DNA of 64,000 bases from ZC4RG42 sp003242425 (GTDB taxonomy: Bacteria; Pseudomonadota; Gammaproteobacteria; Burkholderiales; SG8-39): contig CALCIE010000075.1 of assembly GCA_937907425.1 (NCBI GenBank), positions 1-64,000 on the forward strand, written 5' to 3'. The notes below the pieces were generated by a model. It saw nothing but the letters and a program-made list of their open reading frames with translations. It was not told the origin of the DNA and ran no database searches. The translations under genes were made by a program, and so were the position numbers. This document shows positions 16,658-25,409 of the stretch, in pieces (position 1 is the stretch's first letter; the number at the start of each line of letters is the position of its first letter).

Positions 16658-17821
16658 TTATGGCGCCGGGGCATGCGAGGCGCGCTTTTGCGCCCTTCCC
16701 AGCGCGGCGTTGGCGTAGATCTCGAACAGCCGCGCCTGCACGCTCGGCCAGGCGTAGGCCGAAGCCGCCCACAGCGCGTTGGCGCGCAGCGCCGCCGCGA
16801 GCAGCGGATCGCGCACCAGCCGCAGCGCCGCGTCCGCCATCGCGCGCGGATCGCCCGGCGGCACCAGCAGCGCGGTCTTGCCGTCCTCCGCGAAATAGGG
16901 GATGCCGCCGACATCGGTGCTGACCACCGGCACCCCGCTTGCGAACGCCTCCAGCAGCGCGTTGGGCATGTTGTCCACCCGCGAGGGATTGAGCATCACG
17001 TCGGCCTCGCGATAAAGCGCTGCCATGGCATCCGGATCGAGCCGGCCGCTGAAACGCACGGCGTCCTCGATGCCCAGTTCCTTGCAGCGACGTTGCAAGC
17101 TCGCCAGCTCCGGTCCGCTGCCCGCTACGGTGAGCCGCGCTTGCGGCAACTCGCGGCGCAGGATCGCGAAGGCTTCCAGTGCCGTGCCGATGTCGTAGAG
17201 CGGCTCCAGATTGCGCGTGACGATGAAATGCGGTCCGCCGCGCGCGGCGCCCGGCATGCGCGCAGCTGGATGGAAGCGCGCGAGATCGACAATGTTCGGC
17301 ACGATCTCCGTGCGGATGCCGTAACGTGCGAACACGTTGTGCAGGAAGCCCGAGGGCACCGCGACGCAATTGGCGAGGCGCAGCGTCGGCCGTACCCAGG
17401 CGGCCTGCGCCCGCAGAAAGGCTCCGGCGCCGCCGCCCCGGTAGTTCACGATCACCGGCGTGCCGCGCAAGCGCGCGATCCATACCGCAGGCGCGGCGTG
17501 CAGATGCCAGGCCCAGCCGGAGTTGGCCATGACGTGCAGGAGCTCGACGCGCCCTGCGCAGCGCCACAGCGCTCGTACATAGGGAAGCAGGCGGAACAGC
17601 GCGCGCACGCCGCGCAGTCTGCCGATCCACGCCGGCCGGTACGGTGCATTGGTCCGCACCAGTTCGACCTCGACACCCGCCTCGCGCAACAGCCAGGCGA
17701 GCTGCCGGGTCTGGTTCGCCATGCCGCCCGCGGGCGGCGGCAAAGGCCCCACCAGTCCCACCCTTCGCGGGGCGGACAAGCCGTGTTCGAGAGGGGTCGG
17801 GGCATCACGCGGTGGCGACAT
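16658..17821 (-). CDS. Glycosyltransferase family 4, EPS-associated
   Basis: The 387-residue GT-B enzyme has an N-terminal acceptor domain beginning RRVGLVGPLPPPAGGMANQ, the glycine-rich loop of GT4 enzymes, and a C-terminal donor domain. In the latter, FIVTRNLEPLYDIGTALEAF, VAGSGPELASLQRR and NPSRVDNMPNALLEAFASG give the EX7E-type motif around residues 280-300. It should add one sugar to the lipid-linked EPS repeat on the cytoplasmic face. The start ATG at 17821 overlaps the end of the upstream deacetylase by 17 bases. A shorter start inside the Rossmann fold would remove the first strand. Confidence 0.88.
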   Translation of the reverse strand: MSPPRDAPTPLEHGLSAPRRVGLVGPLPPPAGGMANQTRQLAWLLREAGVEVELVRTNAPYRPAWIGRLRGVRALFRLLPYVRALWRCAGRVELLHVMANSGWAWHLHAAPAVWIARLRGTPVIVNYRGGGAGAFLRAQAAWVRPTLRLANCVAVPSGFLHNVFARYGIRTEIVPNIVDLARFHPAARMPGAARGGPHFIVTRNLEPLYDIGTALEAFAILRRELPQARLTVAGSGPELASLQRRCKELGIEDAVRFSGRLDPDAMAALYREADVMLNPSRVDNMPNALLEAFASGVPVVSTDVGGIPYFAEDGKTALLVPPGDPRAMADAALRLVRDPLLAAALRANALWAASAYAWPSVQARLFEIYANAALGRAQKRASHAPAP

Positions 17822-18770
17822 GTTCCACTCTCCACAGATTGCGCATCAGACGCAGGGCGTAGGCGAGCGGCGCGCGATCCCAGGGCGTGAAACGCGGAAT
17901 CTGATAGATGTCGCAGCCGTAGTGCGCCGCGCCCCAGGCGGTGCACAGGGCGGCGTCGAAACCCGCTTCGCGCACCATGCGTACGTGCGCGGCGGTGTAA
18001 TCGCGTTCAGGCTTGCCGTTGGGATAGGCGAACAGGTTCACCGGGCGTTTGAGCAGCGATTCCAGGTGACGTTTGCTCTCGGTGATCTCCTGCCAGGCCA
18101 CTTCGTCTGGAATGTTGGCGAGGATGGGATGCGAAACGGTGTGCGCGCCGATGCCCATACCGGCTCCGGCAAGGACGCGCAGTTGGGTCGTCGTGAGCAT
18201 CAGGTCGTCGGGCAGCGGCGCGCCGACCCGCGCCGCAATCTGGTCGGCGAGGCGCTGACGCTGATCGAGCGCGTAGTACTTGAGGCACCGGATGATGTGC
18301 TGGATGGCCGCGCGCCGCTCGGCCACGGTCGCGATCGGATGGCGGCCGAGTTGCAAGTCTTCCAAATCGAGCGCCGGCCCGGGCGCGGCGCGCACCGCCT
18401 CGATCACCGTGTCGTTCCACATCCTGCCGCCGTCGAGATAACCGGTGGCGATGAAGAAGGTGGCGTGCAGGCCGAGCGCGCGCAGGACGGGCAGCGCGAA
18501 GGTGCAGTTGTCGGCATAGCCGTCGTCGAAGGTGATGGCCGCGGCCCGCGCCGGAAGACTGCCTGTGCGCAGGCGCCGCAAAGCCTCTTCCAGGGGCAGC
18601 ACGCGGAACCAATCGCGTATCCAGCGCATGCGCGTTTCGAATTCCGCGACATCGGCCTCGTTGGGAAACAGCGGATCTTTGTGCGGCCGGACGCGATGGA
18701 AGAGCAGCACCGACAGGCGGCCGCGCCGGCCCGCAGGAGAAAGCGCATCAAAAACCCAGCGCAGGCTCAT
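17805..18770 (-). CDS. Polysaccharide deacetylase (NodB domain), second of two in the EPS locus
   Basis: The 321-residue CE4 protein has the metal motif TFDDGYADN near residues 78-86 (catalytic and metal-binding Asp pair) and the metal His motif GAHTVSHPIL near 200. NLFAYPNGKPERDYT and FDAALCTAWGAAH follow as later CE4 motifs. It belongs to a subgroup different from the XrtA-system deacetylase at 32583. It has no signal peptide that I can see, so it may act on cytoplasmic lipid-linked intermediates or be retained otherwise. The ATG at 18770 overlaps the transglutaminase stop by four bases (ATGA). Confidence 0.88.
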   Translation of the reverse strand: MSLRWVFDALSPAGRRGRLSVLLFHRVRPHKDPLFPNEADVAEFETRMRWIRDWFRVLPLEEALRRLRTGSLPARAAAITFDDGYADNCTFALPVLRALGLHATFFIATGYLDGGRMWNDTVIEAVRAAPGPALDLEDLQLGRHPIATVAERRAAIQHIIRCLKYYALDQRQRLADQIAARVGAPLPDDLMLTTTQLRVLAGAGMGIGAHTVSHPILANIPDEVAWQEITESKRHLESLLKRPVNLFAYPNGKPERDYTAAHVRMVREAGFDAALCTAWGAAHYGCDIYQIPRFTPWDRAPLAYALRLMRNLWRVEHVATA

Positions 18771-19690
18771 GCTCGCCCCAGCCAAAGCAACAAGACGCCG
18801 GCCATGCCGAGGGCGAACACCCACACTCCGCGACGCAGCTTGCGATGCAGGCGTGCGAGCGCGTCCGCCGCCGCGCGGTTCTCGGCGGTGAGGTAGAGGC
18901 GGATACCCGGCTGCACGCCGAGAAGCGCCGCAACGCACTGCGCCGCCGCGGGGTGCAGGCGCGAGGCGATGCGCACGAGCGGATGCGCATCGTAGCTGTA
19001 GACCGCGTTGCCCCAGATCAGATACCACTCCCCCGCGCCGCGGCGGTAATAGGCCCACAGCTTGTGCGGATGGACGAAACCCGGCCTGCCGGGACCTGTC
19101 CGCTCGATCGCCGCCTGCGGTCGCAAACCGAGCACGCAGTCGCGGAACTCCAGTGCGGAAAGCGGCGCGCGCGTCGCCGGATCGAGGACGTGGAAGTTGT
19201 TGTACACGTCGAGCATCGCCCATTTCGCGCGCTCGGCGTCCCACACTTCCACGAACACGTGGCCGTTGCCGCCGAAGCCGTTGTGGCTGAAGGCCCACTG
19301 CCGCACGAACAGGCCGGCGGCGTGCGCCAGCGCGACATAGACCTTCACGAAGTCGGCGCAATGGCCGTAGCCCGCGCGGATGGCGCGATAGGTCGTCGCG
19401 AGATCGGACCGGATCGGTCCGCGGTCCTGCGCGCGCTCGGTGAGATGCCCCGCGAGCGCACGCGCCTTGTCCCAATCGCTCAAGTGTCCGATTCGCAGAT
19501 TCTCGACCGCGCGTGCGAACAAGGCGGGCGGCGGCCGCCGTTCCACGAGGAAATCGCCCGGCACGTTCGCAGGCGTCCAATCGAAGTCCGCCGGCCCGCT
19601 CGGCTGCAGCATCCAGGCGTTGCGCAGACGCACGCCCTCGATGCGCGGTCTCGCCCCGGTTTCAGGCGGCAGCGCGTCGCTCTCGTACAT
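18767..19690 (-). CDS. Transglutaminase-like protease-fold protein with C-terminal helix
   Basis: The 307-residue protein has a transglutaminase-like core. AIRAGYGHCADFVKVYVALA supplies the nucleophile Cys near residue 128, NGHVFVEVWDAERAKWAML the His near 157, and MLDVYNNFHV the Asp. A helix at the very C-terminus (about 285-305) probably anchors it in the membrane. The exact role in EPS clusters is not known; related proteins may act as peptidases or cross-linkers of envelope proteins. The ATG at 19690 has AAGGGGGAG upstream, which supports it, although it overlaps the dehydrogenase stop by 29 bases. Genes either side overlap by a few bases. Confidence 0.82.
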   Translation of the reverse strand: MYESDALPPETGARPRIEGVRLRNAWMLQPSGPADFDWTPANVPGDFLVERRPPPALFARAVENLRIGHLSDWDKARALAGHLTERAQDRGPIRSDLATTYRAIRAGYGHCADFVKVYVALAHAAGLFVRQWAFSHNGFGGNGHVFVEVWDAERAKWAMLDVYNNFHVLDPATRAPLSALEFRDCVLGLRPQAAIERTGPGRPGFVHPHKLWAYYRRGAGEWYLIWGNAVYSYDAHPLVRIASRLHPAAAQCVAALLGVQPGIRLYLTAENRAAADALARLHRKLRRGVWVFALGMAGVLLLWLGRA

Positions 19691-21026
19691 CGCGCGCTCC
19701 CCCTTCCGATCCCCAGCACAAGCCGATGTAGCGTCCGCGCAGTCCTTCGCGATCGGCGAGACGCACGAGATCGAGGACGACGTGCTCGTCGCGCGCATGG
19801 CGCTTGAGCTGCGCGAGCACCTCCTCGTCCTGCAGCCCGACCACGAGCAGTTCCGAATCGCGCGCCACCGATTCGAGATCGGGACGCATCAGCTGGCCCA
19901 GATGCGGCACCTGCTCCTCGATGTAGCGACGATTCGCGCCCAAGAGCCGCGACAGGTGCACGTTGGGATCGTAGACCAGCAGTTGCATGCCTTCGCCGAC
20001 CAGGTGTTTGGCGAGCTGCACCAGCGGGCTTTCGCGCAGATCGTCGGTGCCGGTCTTGAACGACAGGCCGATAAGGCCGATGCGGCGCTTGCCGGTCGCG
20101 GCGATCTTGGCGATGGCGTGTTCAAGATGCGCGCGGTTGGAGGCGAGGATGCTGCCGAGCATGGGCAGCTCGACGTCGCGCATCTTGGCGAGATAGGCGG
20201 TCGCGCGCAGATCCTTGGGCAGGCAGGAACCGCCGAAGGCGAAGCCCGGCTTGAGATAGGCGCTGGAGATGTTGAGCTGCGTATCGCGGCAGACAAGGTC
20301 CATCACCTCGAAGGGATCGACGCCCAGCGCCTCGCACAGCCGCGCCGATTCGTTGGCGAAGGTGATCTTGAGCGCGTGGAAGTTGTTGCAGCAGTACTTG
20401 ACCGTCTCCGCCGCGGGAATGGAGGTGCTGATGAATTCGCAGGGCAGATGGCCGTACAGCTCGCGCAGTCTTTCGCGCGGATAGTCGTGATTGGCGCCGA
20501 CGATGGTGAAGGGCGGCCGGTCGTAGTCGCGGATGGATGAGCCTTCGCGCAGGAATTCCGGCTGGAAGCAGACGTGGAAATCCACGCCTTCGGTCTTGCC
20601 GCTTTCGCGCTCGAGGATCGGTTTCAGCACTCCTTCCACCGTGCCGGGCACGACGGTGGAACGGAACACGAACACGTGCGGGCCGATCTTCTCGCGCATC
20701 GCCGCGCCCAGTTCGGCGGCGATGCGCAGCAATGCGCTTTGATCCTGGCTGCCGTTGGGCGCCGAGGGCGTGCCGACGCAGATGAGCGAGAGCTCGCTGT
20801 CCTTCACCGCCTGCGCCGTGTCCTGCGTCACCGCCACGCGGCCGCTCGCCACCACCTGCTGCACGAGCTCGACCATCCCGGCTTCCACGACCGGCGTCTT
20901 GCCCTCTGCGATGAGCGCGAGCTTGGTGCGATCGACGTCGACGCCGATGACGCGATGGCCGTCGCGCGCGAGGCACGCGAGCGATACGGCGCCTACATAG
21001 CCCAATCCGAAAATGCTGATGTTCAC
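19662..21026 (-). CDS. GDP-mannose 6-dehydrogenase-like nucleotide-sugar dehydrogenase (AlgD-like)
   Basis: The 454-residue protein starts NISIFGLGYVGAVSLACLA, an NAD-binding GxGxxG sequence. The catalytic Cys is in GFAFGGSCLPKD at residue 268, the same number as the catalytic Cys of Pseudomonas AlgD, and AETVKYCCNNFHALKITFANE holds the catalytic Lys. GLSFKTGTDDLRESPLV opens the C-terminal domain. Overall identity of motifs is nearer to GDP-mannose dehydrogenase than to UDP-glucose dehydrogenase, so the product is probably GDP-mannuronate, but a UDP-sugar cannot be excluded. The start is GTG at 21026, coupled to the upstream stop (GTGA), with AAAAGGAG upstream. Confidence 0.88.
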   Translation of the reverse strand: MNISIFGLGYVGAVSLACLARDGHRVIGVDVDRTKLALIAEGKTPVVEAGMVELVQQVVASGRVAVTQDTAQAVKDSELSLICVGTPSAPNGSQDQSALLRIAAELGAAMREKIGPHVFVFRSTVVPGTVEGVLKPILERESGKTEGVDFHVCFQPEFLREGSSIRDYDRPPFTIVGANHDYPRERLRELYGHLPCEFISTSIPAAETVKYCCNNFHALKITFANESARLCEALGVDPFEVMDLVCRDTQLNISSAYLKPGFAFGGSCLPKDLRATAYLAKMRDVELPMLGSILASNRAHLEHAIAKIAATGKRRIGLIGLSFKTGTDDLRESPLVQLAKHLVGEGMQLLVYDPNVHLSRLLGANRRYIEEQVPHLGQLMRPDLESVARDSELLVVGLQDEEVLAQLKRHARDEHVVLDLVRLADREGLRGRYIGLCWGSEGGARDVRERRAAA

Positions 21027-22249
21027 TGCACCGGCTCCTTTTCCAGGTTGAGCGCGTGTTCGGCATGACGCGCGAGACAGCGTTCGATAATGCGATCGAG
21101 GCGTTGCATGGATTTCGACCAGGCGTGATGCGACAGCACCCGCTCGCGCCCGGCCCGCGCGAGACGGGCGCGTTCGGCCGGGTCGTCGAGGATGCGCAGG
21201 ATCTTGCGCACGTAGTCTTCCGGTTCGTCGGCGACGAGAAAGTGCTGTTCGTCCTGCGCGTCGACGCCGCCCGCGGCTACGCGGCTCGTCACCACCGGCA
21301 CACCCATGGCCATGGCCTCCAGAATCTTGTTCTGCGTGCCGCGAGCGATCCTGAGCGGTGCGACCATCAGGGCCGAGTTGCGGACATAGGGCCGCACGTC
21401 CGGCACCGAACCGGTGACGATCACGCCGGGCTGACGGCCCAGTTCGCGCACGGCCGGCGACGGATCGGCACCGACGATGTAGAGCCTGAGCCGCGGACGC
21501 AGGGCGCGCAGACGCGGAAAGACCTGCGCGCAGAACTCGAACATGCACTGCTGGTTCGGGTAGTAGTCCATGCGCCCGACGAAACAGATACGGCCGGCGT
21601 CGTAAGGCTCGTCGCCCGGCGAGAAGAATTCGTGGTCCACGCCGTTCGGAAACCAGTCGGTGGGCACGTCCACGCGGTAGCCGTTCAGCGTCTCCCACTC
21701 CGCGCGCGTGGTGGCGGTGCAAAAATCGAAGCGCCGTGCGAGCCGCTTTTCCTCGCGCCACAATTTTTGACCTTCGAGCCAGTAGCCAGCCGACAGCGGA
21801 AAAGGCTTGTAGCGTGCGTACTCCAGCCACTTCTGCGAATCCATGTCGCCGAAGTCGAGGATCTTGGGGATGCCGCGCACATGCTCGACGTAGGGCGCCA
21901 TCGAGGAGCAATGCACGAAGATCAGGTCGTAGCGTTTGCGCGCGAGCGCCGCTCGGATCTGACGCGCGAGCGCGGGCGAGTGGAAGAAACCGAAGGAAGA
22001 CGGCCGCGTCGTGGGCAGACGCGCGACCATGCGCAGTGTCTGCACGCGGTCGTCCACGCGCGCGGCGAGGATCTCGGCGCAGTGCTTCGCAAGGCCTTCT
22101 CCCTCGCGGGCTTCCTCGTCGGAGCGCAGCAGGGAGGCCACCGTGACTTCGTGGTGCTGCGCGAGATGACGGATCATGTTGAACGGCCGGATCTTGCCGC
22201 CGCGCTTGGGCGGAAAGGGAAAGCGATGGCACAGGTAGAGGATGTTCAT
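21023..22249 (-). CDS. Glycosyltransferase, PEP-CTERM/XrtA system type 1 (stp1-like)
   Basis: The 408-residue GT-B protein begins MNILYLCHRFPFPPKRGGKI, which is the typical opening of the TIGR03087-type exosortase-A glycosyltransferases. The middle has ILDFGDMDSQKWLEYA, another family block, and the donor domain has GRMDYYPNQQCMFEFC, LYIVGADPSPAVREL and the EX7E-like ILEAMAMGVPVVTS. It would transfer an activated sugar to the growing lipid-linked EPS. The ATG at 22249 overlaps the amidotransferase stop by four bases. The dehydrogenase gene follows with a GTGA overlap, so all three are tightly coupled. Confidence 0.9.
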   Translation of the reverse strand: MNILYLCHRFPFPPKRGGKIRPFNMIRHLAQHHEVTVASLLRSDEEAREGEGLAKHCAEILAARVDDRVQTLRMVARLPTTRPSSFGFFHSPALARQIRAALARKRYDLIFVHCSSMAPYVEHVRGIPKILDFGDMDSQKWLEYARYKPFPLSAGYWLEGQKLWREEKRLARRFDFCTATTRAEWETLNGYRVDVPTDWFPNGVDHEFFSPGDEPYDAGRICFVGRMDYYPNQQCMFEFCAQVFPRLRALRPRLRLYIVGADPSPAVRELGRQPGVIVTGSVPDVRPYVRNSALMVAPLRIARGTQNKILEAMAMGVPVVTSRVAAGGVDAQDEQHFLVADEPEDYVRKILRILDDPAERARLARAGRERVLSHHAWSKSMQRLDRIIERCLARHAEHALNLEKEPVQ

Positions 22250-24171
22250 GCCGCCACCGCTTGCAATTCTTCGGCCACCCGTTCGGGCTCGCGGCCGTCG
22301 AGGTAGATGCGCGCCCAGATTTCCAGGTTCATCAGCGCGAGCAGCCGGTCGGTGCCGTCGGTGCGGCTCGCTTCGTGGTCGGTGATGAGCCGGCGCACCG
22401 CCTGCGGGTCGAAGATCCCGCGCGCGCGTACCGCCTCCTCCGACAGCAGCTCGTCCAGCACGGGCGCGAGCTGCCGCTTCAGCCAGGCGCCCATCGGGGC
22501 GCCGAAGCCGCGCTTCCTGCGTTCCAGGATGTCGGGCGGCAGCACCCCGGCGAGCGCCTGTTTCATCAAATGCTTCAGGCGGCCGCCGCGGATCTTGATG
22601 TCCTCGGGGATGCGCGCCGCCAGTTCCACCAGCTCGTGATCGAGCAGAGGCACCCGGCATTCCAGCGAAGTCGCCATCGACATCTTGTCGGTCAGCAACA
22701 GCAGGTCGTCGGGCAGCTGGGTGGCGAGATCCACCACCAGCATGCGATGCAGGGAATCGCCGGAAGCGGCTCTGGCGAAGGCTTCACCGAGCGCGTCCCG
22801 GCGCGGCACGCCGTTCACACGGCGCAGCGCGTAGGCGCTGTCGGGCGGGAAAACCTCGACGTAGCGGCGGTAACGGTTCTCGAAGGATTCGTTCGCCCCG
22901 GCAAGAAAGCCCTTCGCGTAGCGGCTCCAGTCGAGGAGCGGCGAATGCCGGTCGGCCGGCAGTTTGCGCGCCACGCTCACCGCCGCCTGTCTCAGCCAGC
23001 CCGGCAGCCGGTCGAAATGCTGCTGATAGCGGTGGCCCAGATAGCGCCGGTAACCGCCGAACAGCTCGTCGCCGCCCACGCCGGAGAGGATGACCGTGAC
23101 GTCCTCGCGCGCGAACGCCGACACCAGGTAAGTGGTGATGAAGGCGGTGTCGGCGATCGGCTCGTCCATGTGCCACACGAGTTGCGGCAGCAGCCGCACC
23201 ACATCCGGACGCACCAGGATTTCGCGATGTTCGGTGCCCAGGTGTTGCGCCATCCGGCGCGCATAGGGCAGTTCGTTGTAGTAGCGCTCCGCGCCCTCGC
23301 CTTCGAAGCCGATGGCGTACGTCTTGACGGGCCGGTCGCTGTGCCGCGCCATGAAGGCGGCCACGGCGCTCGAATCGATGCCGCCCGACAGGAAGGCGCC
23401 GATGGGCACGTCGCTCACCATCTGTCGCGCGACAGCCGCTTCAAGCTTCGTGCGCACCGCCTCGATCCAGTCCTGTTCGCTCAAGGCGCGGTCGATGTCC
23501 TGCGGCGGCTCCCAATAGCGGCGCGCATGAACGCCCGCGTCTTCGATGCGCATCAACGTCGCAGGCGGCAGCTTTTCCATGCCGCGGAACATCGACTGCG
23601 GTGCCGGCACGTAGCCGAGGTGCAGATAGGCGTCGAGCGCAGCCGGGTCGAGCGCCGGCCGGACGCCGGGCAGCGCGAGCAGCGCCTTGGCTTCGCTCGC
23701 GAAGGCGATCAGGCGCTCGTCGCGGTAGAGATAGAGCGGCTTCACGCCCAGCCGGTCCCGGCCGATCAGCAGGCGTTGCCGCTCGCCGTCCCAGAGCGCG
23801 AAGGCATACATGCCGTTCACGTGCTGCAGGAAATCCTCGCCGTACTCGCGATAGAGGCCGAGCAGCACTTCGCAGTCGGACCGGGTCTTGAAGCGATGCC
23901 CCCTGGCTTCGAGGTCGCGGCGCAGCTCGCGGTAGTTGTAGATCTCGCCGTTGCATACCAGCCAGTACTTCCCGTCCGTGCTCGACAGCGGCTGGCGGCC
24001 GCCGGCGAGATCGATGATCGACAGGCGCCGCATGCCGATTGCGCACGGCCCTTCGACGTACTGGCCCTCGTCGTCCGGGCCGCGGTGCGCCGTCACGTTG
24101 CCCATGGGCGGCAGCCACGCCGCGTCGGCCGGTGCGCCGTCGAATCGATAGAAGCCGTAGATGCCGCACAT
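22246..24171 (-). CDS. Asparagine synthase-like amidotransferase, first of two
   Basis: This 641-residue protein has a class II glutamine amidotransferase domain with nucleophile Cys2 (MCGIYGFYRF) and VCNGEIYNYRELR, followed by an AsnB-type synthetase domain with PP-loop SGGIDSS at residues 262-268. It resembles the exosortase-A-associated amidotransferases that transfer an ammonia-derived amide to a carboxylate, probably on a uronic acid or a peptide component of the polymer. Its length equals that of the second paralogue at 26832. ATG at 24171; the stop overlaps the next gene by four bases. The amide acceptor is not known. Confidence 0.9.
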   Translation of the reverse strand: MCGIYGFYRFDGAPADAAWLPPMGNVTAHRGPDDEGQYVEGPCAIGMRRLSIIDLAGGRQPLSSTDGKYWLVCNGEIYNYRELRRDLEARGHRFKTRSDCEVLLGLYREYGEDFLQHVNGMYAFALWDGERQRLLIGRDRLGVKPLYLYRDERLIAFASEAKALLALPGVRPALDPAALDAYLHLGYVPAPQSMFRGMEKLPPATLMRIEDAGVHARRYWEPPQDIDRALSEQDWIEAVRTKLEAAVARQMVSDVPIGAFLSGGIDSSAVAAFMARHSDRPVKTYAIGFEGEGAERYYNELPYARRMAQHLGTEHREILVRPDVVRLLPQLVWHMDEPIADTAFITTYLVSAFAREDVTVILSGVGGDELFGGYRRYLGHRYQQHFDRLPGWLRQAAVSVARKLPADRHSPLLDWSRYAKGFLAGANESFENRYRRYVEVFPPDSAYALRRVNGVPRRDALGEAFARAASGDSLHRMLVVDLATQLPDDLLLLTDKMSMATSLECRVPLLDHELVELAARIPEDIKIRGGRLKHLMKQALAGVLPPDILERRKRGFGAPMGAWLKRQLAPVLDELLSEEAVRARGIFDPQAVRRLITDHEASRTDGTDRLLALMNLEIWARIYLDGREPERVAEELQAVAA

Positions 24172-24180
24172 GGTGACGCC

Positions 24181-25407
24181 TCAGACCGCGAGCGGCGTGC
24201 GGCCGCGCGAAGGAAGTTGCCGGTAGACGTGGACGTAGCGCGCCGCGCTGCTTGCCCAGGTGCGCTCGGTTTCCACGAAACGGCGCGCCTTGGCCCGCAC
24301 CACATCCCAGCCCGAACGTTGCGCGAGCACCGCTTCGATGGTGGCGGCCAGCGCATAGACGTCCCCGGCGCGGAACAAATAACCGGTCTCGCCGTCGCGG
24401 ATCAGTTCGCGGTGTCCGCCCACGTCCGAGGCAATCAGCACCCGCCCTTGGGCCATCGCTTCCAGCGGCTTGAGCGGGGTGACGATTTCGGTGAGCCGCA
24501 TCGGACGGCGCGGATAGACCAGCACGTCGATCAGGTCGTAGTAATGCTGGATCTCGTCGTGCGGCACGCGGCCGGCGAACACCACCCGGTTGTCGATGCC
24601 CAGGTCGCGCGCCTGCTTGCGCAGCGCCTGTTCCTGCGGCCCGCCCCCCACCAGCAGCAAGCGCAGCTCCGGCCGGCGTGCGGCGAGTTGCGACACGGCG
24701 TCGATGAGCAGATCGAGCCCTTCGTAGGCATAGAAGGAGCCGGCAAAGCCGAGCACCGTCGCGCCTTCCAGGCCCAGGCGCCGGCGCAGCGTGAGATCGG
24801 GCGCACCGCCGACGCGGAAGACGCGCGGGTCGACGGCGTTGGGGATGACCGTCACGCGCTCCGGTTCGATGCCGCGCAGCGTGATGTCGCGCCGCAGGCC
24901 TTCGCAAATGGTGGTGATGTGGTCCACGTGACGCAGCGCGAAGCTTTCCAGCGCGCGCGAGGCGCGGTAACGCAGGCTGCCTTCGGTGGTGGTGCCGTGA
25001 TCGACCGCGGCGTCCTCCCACAGCGCGCGCAGTTCGTACACCACCGGTAGACGGTACTTGTGCGCGACACGGATCGCCGGCAGCACGTTGAGCACGGGCG
25101 AATGCGCGTGCAGCACATCCGGCTTGTAACGGCGCACCAGCTCGTCGATGCGCCTGGCGGTGGCGCGCATCTCGTCCAGATAGATCGCGCCCGGCAGCCG
25201 GTGCCAGGGCTTCGGTTTCAGGAGCGTGCGATGAAACACCCAGCCGTCCACTTCCTCCACCGGCATGCTCGGCACGCTGTGGCGCGGCGTGGTGAGCTGG
25301 ATGGTCTCCCAGCCTCGGGCACGCTGCTCGCGCAGGAGCGACACGGTCCGGAACACATAGCCGCTGTGCAGCGGCAGCGAGTGATCGAGGATGTGCAGGA
25401 TGCGCAT
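24181..25407 (-). CDS. Glycosyltransferase, exosortase A-associated (TIGR04063-like)
   Basis: The 408-residue GT4 enzyme begins MRILHILDHSLPLHSGYVFR, which is the characteristic opening of the exosortase-A-associated glycosyltransferase group. LHAHSPVLNVLPAIRVA and PVVYELRALWEDAAVDHG are further family blocks. The donor domain carries VTVIPNAVDP, VLGFAGSFYAYEGLDLLI, LLLVGGGPQEQALRKQA and LKPLEAMAQGRVLIASDVGG with the EX7E pattern. It starts two bases after the AMP ligase stop. It adds a sugar of unknown identity in EPS repeat assembly at the cytoplasmic face of the inner membrane. Confidence 0.9.
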   Translation of the reverse strand: MRILHILDHSLPLHSGYVFRTVSLLREQRARGWETIQLTTPRHSVPSMPVEEVDGWVFHRTLLKPKPWHRLPGAIYLDEMRATARRIDELVRRYKPDVLHAHSPVLNVLPAIRVAHKYRLPVVYELRALWEDAAVDHGTTTEGSLRYRASRALESFALRHVDHITTICEGLRRDITLRGIEPERVTVIPNAVDPRVFRVGGAPDLTLRRRLGLEGATVLGFAGSFYAYEGLDLLIDAVSQLAARRPELRLLLVGGGPQEQALRKQARDLGIDNRVVFAGRVPHDEIQHYYDLIDVLVYPRRPMRLTEIVTPLKPLEAMAQGRVLIASDVGGHRELIRDGETGYLFRAGDVYALAATIEAVLAQRSGWDVVRAKARRFVETERTWASSAARYVHVYRQLPSRGRTPLAV

Positions 25408-25409
25408 GC

